Of a stretch of 64,000 nucleotides of DNA, positions 38,736 to 47,631 are shown in pieces. How positions within the stretch are numbered: the first letter of the stretch is position 1; each line of letters opens with the position of its first letter. The notes beneath the pieces are model-generated. The model was not told the DNA's origin. It worked only from the letters and a program-made list of their open reading frames with translations, and did not search any database. Position numbers and translations under genes: made by a program. Source of the DNA: Hydrogenovibrio kuenenii DSM 12350 (lineage in GTDB: Bacteria > Pseudomonadota > Gammaproteobacteria > Thiomicrospirales > Thiomicrospiraceae); the NCBI RefSeq assembly GCF_000526715.1, contig NZ_JAGP01000001.1:1-64000 (forward strand), given 5' to 3'.

Positions 38736-40823
38736 ATGGCTTCTGAAAAATTAAATCCCTATGCAAATATTCGCTGGGCGGAGAATCAAACCCCTTATTC
38801 AGATCAGTTTGAGGATCATTATTATTCTATTAATGACGGCTTAGCAGAAACCGATTATATCTTTCTGCAGCACAATCACATTGCCGAGCGCCTTGCCGCC
38901 TATCACGAACCTGAAAAATCACGAAAATCTGCCAGGCTGGGGGTGTTTTGCATAGCCGAAACGGGGTTTGGTACTGGTCTGAGTTTTCTGGCAACGCTTT
39001 TGACTTGGCAGAAAATCGGGCAATCCAAGGCTGTTCCGGATTTACACTTTGTTTCATTTGAAAAATATCCAATGCAAGCAGAGGATTTATCTCTAGCTCA
39101 CGCCGCTTTTCCTGAATTAGAAGAGCTATCTGAAGAGTTGGTTAATAACTACCCACTTCGATTACCTGGCTGGCATGACCTCTGGTTATTTAATGGTCGG
39201 GTTAGGCTGACGCTTTGGTTTGGTGATGTCCTGAAGGGTTTACCAGAATGTAATTTCAAAGTGGATGCTTGGTATTTGGATGGCTTTACGCCGTCTCGAA
39301 ACCCAGAAATGTGGCAACCTGAGTTGTTCAAACAAATGGCCCGTTTAAGCCAAAAGGATACGACTTTTGCTACTTTTACCGTGGCTGGAGAGGTGCGTAG
39401 AGGTCTGGAAGATGCTGGATTTGAGGTTGAGAAGGACGACGGGTTTGGGCATAAACGCGAAATGTGTTTTGGTCGATTGCTACATGAGCGGCGTTATTCA
39501 CCAAAGTGGCCATGGTTTAGTCGTGTTCCGGCATTAAAGAAAGATATTTCTGACTTAAGAATTTGTGTGGTTGGCGCTGGTTTGGCGGGCTCTGCCGTTG
39601 CCTATCAATTAGCAAATTTGGGTGCAAAGGTTACGGTGCTTGATGCAGAGCCTGAACCTGAGTGGGGGTGCCCTTCTGATAATGCTGCCCAAGCATCAGG
39701 AAACCTCGCTGGAGCAGTACATCCATTGGTTACGGCAGATTGGAACTTGCGAAGTCAGTTTTATCTAAAGGGGTTTGAAACGACCTTAAAATGGTTGTTG
39801 CCTTGGTTGGAAGCCGGTGAAATTCATGGCAGTTTAGATGGTTTGATGCAGCTAGCGGTGGATGAGACGCAATTCAAGCGGTTGCAGGATGCCTTTCGTC
39901 GCGTCGGACTACCAGAAGATTTTGCTGTTTGGTGTGATCAAGATACTGCGAGTACTCGGCTTGGTATGGAAACAGCCTATTCAGGAACCTTTTTTCCTCA
40001 AGGTGGCTGGATAGAACCACAATCTGTGATAAAGAAATGCCTCTCGCATCCAAATATCAAGGTAAATTGGGCGCATTCAGTTACTGAAATAAGCTGCAAT
40101 GCTAGTCAAAATCAAGATTCTAACGACCCAGCCTGGCAGATTTTAACTGATAAATCTAATCATATCGCAGATGCCGTGGTGCTTTGTACTGGCGCGTTGA
40201 GTGATGAATTGAATGAGCAATTTCACTTGCCGATTCGTCCTGTAAAAGGGCAGGTGACACATTTCTCAAGAGAAGATCATATTAATCTACCTGCAATAGC
40301 GGTCACCCATAAAGGCTATACCTGTCCATGTCGTGCGCAGGTGGATAAACAAGGGCATGAAATTTTTGGTGTGACAGGTGCTACTTTTGAAGCGCCAGAT
40401 CGATCCTATGACATGTCAGAAAAAGCTCATCAGGAAAACTTGGCGCAGCTCACCCAAGCATTGGATACGGATACTTCATTAGAAGTATCTTTAGTCCAAG
40501 GAAAAATTGGCTTTCGGCCAACAACACCTGATCATTTACCGATGATTGGTCCAGTTGTAGATTTTAAATGGGCGCAGCAGGTCTACTACTCTCAGTCGCA
40601 TACGCATGCGGTTTTCCGTTATCCAGAACAAAAATATCAATCGGGTTTGTTTGTATCGAATGGTCACGGTGCAAGAGGCTTGATGTCAGTGTTTTTGGCG
40701 GCAGAAATGATAGCAGCGGATGTGTCGGGTTCCGTTCAGATTTTGCCTGCTTCTCTTATGGATGCATGTCACCCTGAACGCTTTGATGTGAGAAGTTGGC
40801 GCAGTGCTAAAAACAACTCATAA
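38736..40823 (+). CDS. mnmC: Bifunctional tRNA 5-methylaminomethyl-2-thiouridine biosynthesis protein MnmC
   Basis: A 695-residue fusion that completes mnm5s2U34 in tRNA. Residues 1-265 are the methyltransferase (ETGFGTGLSFLA SAM site, AWYLDGFTPSRNPEMW). From about residue 275 comes the FAD oxidoreductase (CVVGAGLAGSAVAYQLA dinucleotide-binding motif, GHGARGLMS near the end). Two copies of the dispersed motif lie inside it, one in each orientation. The first falls in the variable stretch just before the SAM site and the second in the FAD domain, encoding different peptides. Confidence 0.95.
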   Translation: MASEKLNPYANIRWAENQTPYSDQFEDHYYSINDGLAETDYIFLQHNHIAERLAAYHEPEKSRKSARLGVFCIAETGFGTGLSFLATLLTWQKIGQSKAVPDLHFVSFEKYPMQAEDLSLAHAAFPELEELSEELVNNYPLRLPGWHDLWLFNGRVRLTLWFGDVLKGLPECNFKVDAWYLDGFTPSRNPEMWQPELFKQMARLSQKDTTFATFTVAGEVRRGLEDAGFEVEKDDGFGHKREMCFGRLLHERRYSPKWPWFSRVPALKKDISDLRICVVGAGLAGSAVAYQLANLGAKVTVLDAEPEPEWGCPSDNAAQASGNLAGAVHPLVTADWNLRSQFYLKGFETTLKWLLPWLEAGEIHGSLDGLMQLAVDETQFKRLQDAFRRVGLPEDFAVWCDQDTASTRLGMETAYSGTFFPQGGWIEPQSVIKKCLSHPNIKVNWAHSVTEISCNASQNQDSNDPAWQILTDKSNHIADAVVLCTGALSDELNEQFHLPIRPVKGQVTHFSREDHINLPAIAVTHKGYTCPCRAQVDKQGHEIFGVTGATFEAPDRSYDMSEKAHQENLAQLTQALDTDTSLEVSLVQGKIGFRPTTPDHLPMIGPVVDFKWAQQVYYSQSHTHAVFRYPEQKYQSGLFVSNGHGARGLMSVFLAAEMIAADVSGSVQILPASLMDACHPERFDVRSWRSAKNNS
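38924..38942 (-). repeat. Dispersed motif copy 5 (minus orientation)
   Basis: AAAATCTGCCAGGCTGGGG on the plus strand within mnmC, encoding KSARLG in a variable stretch. Full 19-base form. Confidence 0.85.
40127..40144 (+). repeat. Dispersed motif copy 6 (plus orientation)
   Basis: CCCAGCCTGGCAGATTTT within mnmC, encoding DPAWQIL in a different frame from the hemD copy. Confidence 0.85.
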
Positions 40824-40918
40824 AACGGGAAAATCTACGTATTAATTCGGTATGATATAGAGCAATTATTTATGGATAATCAAGTTGATTAAATCCAAGA
40901 TTTAAGGACAGTTTGAAT

Positions 40919-42016
40919 ATGAACGCACACAAGAATCGATTTTCCGATTATTTTCTTTTGGTTATTGGTCTTTTGGCTTTGTTAAATTTGACAGCTTGTT
41001 CCCAGTTATCAAATAAAAAAACGACTGGAGAATTAGACGCAGCAATCGATAATAAAGCTCTAGCTTGGGTCTTAAAGCCGCCTAAATCAAATGCCAGTTA
41101 TGATCGAGTGGTGACTTTGCCAATAAACGGCAATATACAACAAACTAAAGCATTGGCTTTGTCTAAGGGCGCTAATAAGATTCGCCAACAGGTTAATGCA
41201 GAGATGCAGGCGCATTACTTAAAAACGCTTTCCTCTGTTGAAGATTCTTATGGTGAGTTTGAGCACAAAATTAGAACAAAAGTGCGTGATAGCATCCCCT
41301 CACTTCAGTATGCGCAGCCTAAGATCAAAGCGGTGTATGAAAATAAAGCAACGAAAGAGTTAAGTGTCTGGGTTCAACTGACAAAAAAAGACATAGCCTC
41401 AAGTTTGGGCGATACTTTGTTGGCAGCGGATAAAAAATTACATGATTTTATTCATGTCAGCGAGCGTGGATCAGATTTGGCACAGTTGCTCTCTGTTTTA
41501 CCAGCACTGCCGGCGCTAGAGACGCGTCAACGAGCCCGTGATGCACTTTCAGTGTTTCTGAAGAAGCCAATTAGCTTGAATTCAGATGAATTAGCAGGTC
41601 TGCTTAACACTTACATTACGCATAAGTTCGATGAATTGATGGTAAATTTACAAGCCACGACTGCTGACTCAAAGCCCTTTGAAATTTATTTACAACAGTC
41701 TTTAATCAAGCAAGGTGTGCCTGTATCTGTACGTAGACCTGATTTGATTATTAAGTATTTCCTAGAGTTTGATGACGATGGTGTTGCGCAAGGTAAGCAA
41801 AAAATCTCATTGGTAGCAGATGCCGAAATGATTAATGATCTTGGCGGAACGTTTGCCAGCGTAAGTAAAGAATATCCTGCGATGGCTAAATCTACATCAG
41901 ATGCAAGAAAACAAGCGATGGATGCATTTACAGCAGACATTGCACAGGCTATTATTAACGCGACAATGAATTACATAGATAGAGTCAACAAGTCTCAAGC
42001 GTCTCAGAGGGAATGA
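40919..42016 (+). CDS. LPP20-like lipoprotein
   Basis: About 365 residues with a lipoprotein signal (LLVIGLLALLNLTAC, lipobox LTAC). The next 150 residues resemble LPP20-type domains (ALALSKGANKIRQQVNAEMQ, then a beta-strand with LSVWVQLTKKD). I chose ATG 40919; TTG 40913 sits closer to AAGGA and is possible. It heads an apparent operon with a 62-residue membrane peptide and a YfaZ-like protein. Function unknown. Confidence 0.75.
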   Translation: MNAHKNRFSDYFLLVIGLLALLNLTACSQLSNKKTTGELDAAIDNKALAWVLKPPKSNASYDRVVTLPINGNIQQTKALALSKGANKIRQQVNAEMQAHYLKTLSSVEDSYGEFEHKIRTKVRDSIPSLQYAQPKIKAVYENKATKELSVWVQLTKKDIASSLGDTLLAADKKLHDFIHVSERGSDLAQLLSVLPALPALETRQRARDALSVFLKKPISLNSDELAGLLNTYITHKFDELMVNLQATTADSKPFEIYLQQSLIKQGVPVSVRRPDLIIKYFLEFDDDGVAQGKQKISLVADAEMINDLGGTFASVSKEYPAMAKSTSDARKQAMDAFTADIAQAIINATMNYIDRVNKSQASQRE

Positions 42017-42026
42017 AGGATACATT

Positions 42027-42215
42027 ATGAATAAATTATTTTTGTTAATCATATTGGTTGTATTTGGTACTTTATCCATCGCTTTTAATTGGTTTGATAG
42101 TCGTGATTTTGTAAATGATGTTTTAAACAAAGCGCAAGAAACTAATCAGAGCATTCAACAAACGGGTGATAAGGTATCTAACGCGGTTGATCAAATGAAA
42201 GAAGTAAATAAATAA
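42027..42215 (+). CDS. Small single-pass membrane protein
   Basis: A 62-residue protein with one N-terminal hydrophobic helix (LFLLIILVVFGTLSIAF) and a soluble amphipathic tail rich in Q, N and D (SNAVDQMKEVNK). It starts 10 bases after the lipoprotein stop with AAGGA before the ATG, so it is probably co-translated. I do not recognise a family. Confidence 0.7.
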   Translation: MNKLFLLIILVVFGTLSIAFNWFDSRDFVNDVLNKAQETNQSIQQTGDKVSNAVDQMKEVNK

Positions 42216-42226
42216 GGCTGTAAAAA

Positions 42227-42823
42227 ATGAGTTTAACTCTATTGAAAAGAACTTTTATCGTTGTATCTTTAGGTATTTTATCTTTGCAAGCAAAGGCAGG
42301 GGATTATGACGGACATATGGGGCTGGATGTATCCTTATCGAATGATGCCGCTAATTTTGGGCTTTATTCGTTAAGAGAGTCTGCTCAAGAAATTACCAAT
42401 TTAGGGGTTGATTACTTTTTTAATCGTCCAGGCGATAAGTTTCTAGATGTGTTTGGAAGTATTAGTCGAAAGGGTATGGCTGATAGTGAAAACCTTGAGC
42501 TAGGAATCTCTGGTAAGCTGTTTTATGCAGATGATAATGCCTCACCAAATACAGGCTATGGCGCTATGTTAGGATTCAATGGTCGTTATTGGTTGCCTAC
42601 AGAAATGCCAATGGCAATTGGATTTGATGGCTTGTATGCGCCACCGATTACTTCTTTTGGTGATGTAAAAAGTGCTTCTCAGGGTGACGTTCGTTTAGAA
42701 GCCCGCATTTTACCGAGTGCTATTGCTTATGTGGGGTATCGCAAATTAAGTGTAGAATTTAAACAACATACACAAAATATGGACGATAGTTTAAATATTG
42801 GTGTAAACGTTGCCTTTGAGTAA
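42227..42823 (+). CDS. YfaZ family outer membrane protein
   Basis: A 198-residue protein with a signal peptide (IVVSLGILSLQAKAG) and alternating hydrophobic beta strands typical of a small outer-membrane barrel. It ends in a strand finishing with phenylalanine-glutamate. Overall pattern (LGVDYFFNRPGDKFLDVFGSI, YVGYRKLSVEF) fits the YfaZ family. Third gene of a three-gene run; a strong terminator follows. Confidence 0.78.
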   Translation: MSLTLLKRTFIVVSLGILSLQAKAGDYDGHMGLDVSLSNDAANFGLYSLRESAQEITNLGVDYFFNRPGDKFLDVFGSISRKGMADSENLELGISGKLFYADDNASPNTGYGAMLGFNGRYWLPTEMPMAIGFDGLYAPPITSFGDVKSASQGDVRLEARILPSAIAYVGYRKLSVEFKQHTQNMDDSLNIGVNVAFE

Positions 42824-42844
42824 TGAATGTGTTCGGTTAGAAGT

Positions 42845-42872
42845 AAAAAAGGCGCTTTTAAGCGCCTTTTTT
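42845..42872. terminator. Bidirectional Rho-independent terminator
   Basis: AAAAAAGGCGCTT-TT-AAGCGCCTTTTTT-type palindrome between the convergent YfaZ-like and HD-GYP genes. Confidence 0.92.
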
Positions 42873-42888
42873 ATTGTGTAAAGAAGGG

Positions 42889-44457
42889 TTATTTTCCATA
42901 ACCTGGAATTTCAGATTTCACCACTTCATCAATTTGTTCAGGCTGTAAATACTTTTTAGCATAATCCATATACACTTCTTGTTCCACGAAAATGTCAAAC
43001 AAGTCAGGATCAATATGACCTTCAAGCTTCAGAAAACCGAGAATGCGTAAGCTTTCAGATAGTTTTTTTGCTTTTTTGTATGGACGGTCACCTGCAGATA
43101 AGGCTTCAAAAATATCGGCAATTCCCATCATGCGTGCAGGAATCGAAAGTTGCTCTCTGGTTAGGTGGTTAGGATAACCTTGTCCATCCATGCGCTCATG
43201 GTGCCCCCCCGCATACTCTGGAACATTTTTGAGCTCTTTTGGGAAAGGCAGTACGCTAAGCATAGAAATAGACATTGTAGCGTGATCTTGCATTTGCTCA
43301 CGCTCTACGTCATTTAGTGTGCCTTTGGGGATGGTTAAATTGGTGAGCTCATCTTCTGTTAAAAGAGGCAGGGTCTCTTTATCCAATGACAGATAAGTTT
43401 CCTTGGAGAGGTTTTCTAGAAAAAGCTTGTCTTCATCGGTTAAAAATTCATTGCTGTTGATTCGTTTAAGCTGTTCAAAAATAGCTTGATAGGCTTTGCG
43501 TTGAAAGTCAAAGGCTTCTGGGCTTGTATCATTTGTTTGAAGTAGGTTCTGGTAAGCTTTTAGTGTTAGTCTAGTTTTAAGCAGTTCAATTCGATCATAT
43601 TTGGTTTCCAGCTTAGTGGATTTATCCATAACATAATCGGGCGTAGTGAGTTTTCCGCAATCATGTAGCCAAGCAGCAGTTTCAAGTTCAAACTTCTCAG
43701 TATCGTTCATGTAGAAGTCTTTAAGAGGACCGGAATTCACGTTGTTTGCAGCTTCAGCAATCATCATGGTAATAACAGGCACTCTTTGGCAGTGTTTACC
43801 TGTATAGGGTGATTTTTTATCTATGGCATCGGCCACCAGCTTGGTGAAAGATTCAAATAGACTTTTATGCTCTTCAATGAGTTGCCTGTTAATTAATGCC
43901 ACAGAAGCTTGGGATGCGAGTGATTTGGCAAGACTTTCGGATTCATCTGAGAAAGGAATGACATTCCCTTCTTCATCCGTTGAGTTAATGAGTTGAAGAA
44001 CACCAATGACCTCTTGATCAACATTCTTTAGAGGAACTGTGAGCATAGACTTGGTGCGATAATTAACTGTTTGGTCAAATTTCAACGCGCCAGAAAAATC
44101 GAATTCTTCAGCAAAGTAAATGTCTTCAATGTTAACGGTTTCACCTTTATTCGCGACGTAAGAGGCAATGGCAGAAAGGTTTTCTGTCCCATCAGCTTGT
44201 CTAAGTTGCATAGGTGGAAAAGGAACATGTGTAGGATGTGAACCACCCATAGCAATGTTCAGGCTGGTATTTTGGACAACGTCAAAAGATAGCTGAGAAC
44301 CATTGAGTACTCTATAAAAAGTGCCACCATCCGCACCTGTCAATTGTTGAGCACTGGTAAGGATTTCGCACAACAACTTAGAAATATCGGTTTGAGCAGA
44401 CAAAGCCATGCCAATACGGTTGAGTTGGCTGATTTTGTCTAAAAGCGGCGTGTTCAT
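42889..44457 (-). CDS. GAF-HD-GYP c-di-GMP phosphodiesterase
   Basis: A 522-residue cytosolic protein with an N-terminal GAF domain (about 20-190) and a C-terminal HD-GYP domain. The metal/catalytic residues are present: GKHCQRV near 220, AAWLHDCGK (HD at 265-266) and HHERMDGQGYP near 418-428, which includes the GYP motif. It should hydrolyse c-di-GMP to GMP. A roughly 70-residue insertion between the HD and second histidine blocks is longer than usual. Confidence 0.92.
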   Translation of the reverse strand: MNTPLLDKISQLNRIGMALSAQTDISKLLCEILTSAQQLTGADGGTFYRVLNGSQLSFDVVQNTSLNIAMGGSHPTHVPFPPMQLRQADGTENLSAIASYVANKGETVNIEDIYFAEEFDFSGALKFDQTVNYRTKSMLTVPLKNVDQEVIGVLQLINSTDEEGNVIPFSDESESLAKSLASQASVALINRQLIEEHKSLFESFTKLVADAIDKKSPYTGKHCQRVPVITMMIAEAANNVNSGPLKDFYMNDTEKFELETAAWLHDCGKLTTPDYVMDKSTKLETKYDRIELLKTRLTLKAYQNLLQTNDTSPEAFDFQRKAYQAIFEQLKRINSNEFLTDEDKLFLENLSKETYLSLDKETLPLLTEDELTNLTIPKGTLNDVEREQMQDHATMSISMLSVLPFPKELKNVPEYAGGHHERMDGQGYPNHLTREQLSIPARMMGIADIFEALSAGDRPYKKAKKLSESLRILGFLKLEGHIDPDLFDIFVEQEVYMDYAKKYLQPEQIDEVVKSEIPGYGK

Positions 44458-44687
44458 TTTTAGAAACTCTTTTTATTTCATTTACTTATATTTTCTAGGA
44501 ATACAAATAATCTCAATAAGTTTGTCATATTTGTTTGCCTTTGTAAAATGAAAAAGAAGGAAGGAATCTAAAATATGAATTTGGTTGTGTTTAAGTCAAA
44601 AAAAAGCTAAATTGTACGTGAATATAACTATAGATTTTGATCTTTCTAGTATAGAGACTAGACGCTTTACTACGTGGACATAACTTA
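44458..44687. promoter_or_regulatory. Divergent region between the HD-GYP gene and the metallo-hydrolase gene
   Basis: A 230-base, very AT-rich stretch without a supportable ORF. It must contain promoters for both divergent genes. I see no repeat or hairpin of note. Confidence 0.4.
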
Positions 44688-45470
44688 ATGAAATTAACAG
44701 TATTGGGAGCCAGTGGGGGCATTTCACCAGAAACTGGAACAACCTCTTTTTTGCTCGGAGACTCTGTATTAATAGATGCGGGGACGGGATCAAGTCGTCT
44801 TTCTCAGGAGCAGATGCTTAATATTCGTTATGTACTGTTAACGCATAGCCATTTGGATCACATTTGTAATTTGCCTTTTTTGTTGAATACAACTATTGGC
44901 GAAATGAAGCACACAGTAGAAGTATTTGCACTCGAACATACGATAGAAGCGATGAAAGCTCATATTTTCAACGGTGTGATTTGGCCTGATTTTGCCAAGC
45001 TACCAACGCCAGAAAATCCAGCGCTTAGGTTTAATACTATTAAAGTCGGTGATGATTTTGTATTGGATGATTTTCGTTTTCAAGTGTTGCCTGCGGAACA
45101 TACGGTTCCGACAGTAGGGTTCAGAGTATCAACTGGTTCGGGCAGTTTTGCTTTTACGGGCGATTGTGCAAAAAATGATCAGTTCTGGCATGCGCTGAAT
45201 CAATATGACCCGGTTGATTTGTTGATTGTTGATGACCAGTATCTTGCCTGTGAAAGTGTTATCAGTAAGGCAGCCAAACATTATTATCCAGAGTCTTTGT
45301 CTGAAGATTTGCAGAAGCTTGAAAGCCATCCTAAGCTTTATTTAACGCACTTACCTCCTTTCAAAAAGAATGAAGTGATGTCAGAAGCAACAAAAGTTTT
45401 ATCTGACTGGCATCCTAAAGCTTTGGATGAAGGAATGGTTATTCAGTTCCCTCTTGCTTCAAACGCCTAA
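44688..45470 (+). CDS. Metallo-beta-lactamase fold hydrolase, class II cyclic nucleotide phosphodiesterase-like
   Basis: A 260-residue cytosolic protein with zinc ligands in THSHLDHICNLPFLL, AEHTVPTVGFR and FTGDCAKND. The segment THSHLDHICNLP followed by a helix resembles the class II 3',5'-cyclic nucleotide phosphodiesterases. The substrate is therefore probably cAMP/cGMP, but other MBL activities are possible. It is transcribed divergently from the HD-GYP gene. Confidence 0.75.
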   Translation: MKLTVLGASGGISPETGTTSFLLGDSVLIDAGTGSSRLSQEQMLNIRYVLLTHSHLDHICNLPFLLNTTIGEMKHTVEVFALEHTIEAMKAHIFNGVIWPDFAKLPTPENPALRFNTIKVGDDFVLDDFRFQVLPAEHTVPTVGFRVSTGSGSFAFTGDCAKNDQFWHALNQYDPVDLLIVDDQYLACESVISKAAKHYYPESLSEDLQKLESHPKLYLTHLPPFKKNEVMSEATKVLSDWHPKALDEGMVIQFPLASNA

Positions 45471-45550
45471 GCTTTTTCCAAATTATTCACACTAAAGTTT
45501 AGAATACAGTTTAGTGTATTTATGAATATTGAGACTTTGGGTGGTTGCTT

Positions 45551-46300
45551 ATGTCGAAAAACATCGGTTTAATCATAATTGGTGATGAAATTTTATCTGG
45601 TAAGCGCCAAGATAAACATCTCAAGCAAGCGAATGAACTATTTCGGCCTAGAGGTCTGTCGATAAGTTGGGTCAAAATAGTAGGTGACCATGCTGATTTT
45701 CTCGTACAGACGCTAAAAGAAAGTTTTGCTTCGGGTGATGTGGTGTTCTGCTTCGGCGGCATAGGCGCTACACCTGATGATCGTACCCGACAGAGTGCCG
45801 CCGCTGCTTTGGAACTACCGCTTGAACGTCACCCTGACGCCGTCTCCGAGATTGAAGCACAGTTTGGTAAAGAGGCATATCCGCAACGGATACATATGGC
45901 AGAGTACCCTAAAGGTTCTGCAATTATTCCTAATTTCTTTAACCGCGTACCAGGTTTTTCTATTCAAGAGCACTATTTTATGCCGGGTTTCCCTATGATG
46001 GCACAGCCGATGATGAGTTGGGTGCTCAATACTTACTATTCTGATTGGCAGCAAGAACCTAGAATTGAGCTTTCCATTCGACTAATTGGGGGGCAGGAAT
46101 CGGAGTGGGTTGAGTTTATGGAATCCTTTGAAGAGCGCTTTCCTGAATTAAGGCTTTTCAGTTTGCCGACTATTTCCGAGAATGGGAATCGCAGCATAGA
46201 AATGGGCGTGGAAGGCGTAAATAAACTAGCTGTGGAAGGTCTTGAAGTTTTGAAACAGGAGGCAGAAGCTAGAAAACATGCCTATGAAATTATTGTGTGA
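45551..46300 (+). CDS. CinA/MoaB-like molybdopterin-binding-fold protein
   Basis: A 249-residue protein starting MSKNIGLIIIGDEILSGKRQDKH, with the CFGGIGATPDD loop that defines the MoCF-binding/CinA N-terminal fold (usual TGGLGPTxDD). The CinA C-terminal pyridine-nucleotide deamidase domain is absent. Such stand-alone proteins are common and of uncertain function. I chose ATG 45551 over an upstream TTG 45545. The stop overlaps a possible GTG start of the following flavoprotein gene, suggesting an operon. Confidence 0.85.
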   Translation: MSKNIGLIIIGDEILSGKRQDKHLKQANELFRPRGLSISWVKIVGDHADFLVQTLKESFASGDVVFCFGGIGATPDDRTRQSAAAALELPLERHPDAVSEIEAQFGKEAYPQRIHMAEYPKGSAIIPNFFNRVPGFSIQEHYFMPGFPMMAQPMMSWVLNTYYSDWQQEPRIELSIRLIGGQESEWVEFMESFEERFPELRLFSLPTISENGNRSIEMGVEGVNKLAVEGLEVLKQEAEARKHAYEIIV

Positions 46301-46335
46301 CCCATTTCAAAACCTTATCCTCAAGTCTAATCAAT

Positions 46336-47541
46336 ATGACTGATTCACCTATCCAATTTGATGTTGTTGTCCTCGGAGCAGGCGCTTCGGGTCTAATGTG
46401 TGCAGCGCAAGCGGGCTATCGCGGGCGCTCTGTTTTAGTGGTGGATCATGCTCCTAAAGCGGCAGCGAAAATTCGAATTTCAGGTGGCGGTAAATGCAAC
46501 TTTACCAATGTTAATGCATCCTTTAATAACTATATTTGCGCTAATCCACACTTTGTTAAAAGCGCACTTTCGCGTTATACGTCACAAGACTTTATTGACC
46601 TAGTTGATCGACATGGTTTGGAATACGAAGAAAGAGAGCTCGGTAAACTGTTTTGTGCTCAGAGAGCGGGCGATTTGATTCAAATTCTACGAACTGAATG
46701 TGATTGGGCGGGTGTCGAGCTTTGGCTTGGTACAGACATTCGGCAAGTCTCTGCGCTATCCGATAAGAAAGGCTATTTGGTATTAACCTCGCAAGGCGTA
46801 GTTCAGTGTGAGTCTTTGGTTGTGGCGACGGGTGCTTTGTCTTTCCCAAAATTAAAGGCGACGGATTTAGGCTATCGCCTAGCAAAGCAGTTTGGTTTGG
46901 CGGTTAACGCATCTCGGCCGGGTTTGGTGCCTTTGCTGTTGGATAATAGGTGGTTAACATTTTGCCAGCAATTAAGCGGTATTGCGCTTGATGTGAGTGT
47001 GGGTTTGGTAGCAGAAAGCAAACAGACTCCGATATTTAATGAGGCAATATTGTTTACTCACCAGGGGTTGAGTGGCCCTGGAATTTTACAGATATCTAAT
47101 TATTGGCTGCCAGGACAAGGTATTGAGATTAATTTGCTGCCAAATCTGGACGTTTATGAATCCTTGCTGACATTGAAAGAATCTAACCAATATCTGTATA
47201 AATGGCTTAACCAATTTTGGCCAAAAAAGTTTACTCAAGCCTGGTTAAGTCAGTTTCCAATGCCCGAACGTTTAGCAGAGGTTTCACATGAAACGCTTAA
47301 GAACTATGCGCATTTGTTAACGCATTGGGCGATATATCCTTCTGATACAGCAGGCTATGATAAGGCTGAAGTTACGCTTGGTGGCGTGGATACAGACATG
47401 ATTCAGTCGAAGGACTGCCAAGTCAAGCACCAACCCGGACTGTATTTTACAGGCGAAGTGTTGGATGTAACCGGGCAGTTAGGCGGTTATAACTTTCAAT
47501 GGGCTTGGTCGTCAGGATTTGCTGCGGCGCAAACTGTATAA
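46336..47541 (+). CDS. yhiN: YhiN/HI0933-family flavoprotein (Tn7-like element attachment gene)
   Basis: About 401 residues, an FAD-dependent oxidoreductase-like protein of uncertain substrate. FDVVVLGAGASGLMCA is the dinucleotide-binding motif, KIRISGGGKCNFTN the HI0933 signature, and NPHFVKSALSRYTSQDFIDLVDRHG matches what I recall of E. coli YhiN. The conserved C-terminus GGYNFQWAWSSGFAAAQ ends only three bases before the transposon end, so its 3' coding end is very probably the TniQ/TnsD recognition site. The alternative start GTG 46297 overlaps the previous stop. Confidence 0.9.
   Translation: MTDSPIQFDVVVLGAGASGLMCAAQAGYRGRSVLVVDHAPKAAAKIRISGGGKCNFTNVNASFNNYICANPHFVKSALSRYTSQDFIDLVDRHGLEYEERELGKLFCAQRAGDLIQILRTECDWAGVELWLGTDIRQVSALSDKKGYLVLTSQGVVQCESLVVATGALSFPKLKATDLGYRLAKQFGLAVNASRPGLVPLLLDNRWLTFCQQLSGIALDVSVGLVAESKQTPIFNEAILFTHQGLSGPGILQISNYWLPGQGIEINLLPNLDVYESLLTLKESNQYLYKWLNQFWPKKFTQAWLSQFPMPERLAEVSHETLKNYAHLLTHWAIYPSDTAGYDKAEVTLGGVDTDMIQSKDCQVKHQPGLYFTGEVLDVTGQLGGYNFQWAWSSGFAAAQTV
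47281..47294. promoter_or_regulatory. parS-like palindrome 2
   Basis: The identical GTTTCACATGAAAC inside the yhiN-like gene, about 250 bases from the transposon end. Confidence 0.35.
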
Positions 47542-47544
47542 TGC
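47540..47544. other. Predicted 5-bp target duplication (left copy)
   Basis: AATGC directly precedes the TGT transposon end. Tn7-like insertion makes a 5-bp duplication; the matching right copy lies outside the window. Confidence 0.5.
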
Positions 47545-47552
47545 TGTGAAAA

Positions 47553-47621
47553 GACAATAAAGTTTGTCCTTTTAAAACAAAGTTTGTCCTTTTTAACGAA
47601 AAGAGACAATAAAGTTTGTCC
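47553..47621 (+). repeat. Three TnsB-type binding repeats at the left end
   Basis: Site 1 GACAATAAAGTTTGTCC at 47553-47569, site 2 TAAAACAAAGTTTGTCC at 47573-47589, site 3 identical to site 1 at 47605-47621. Spacing is 20 and 32 bases. All lie in the same orientation, as in a Tn7 left end with three separated sites. Confidence 0.88.
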
Positions 47622-47631
47622 CTTCTTTTTT

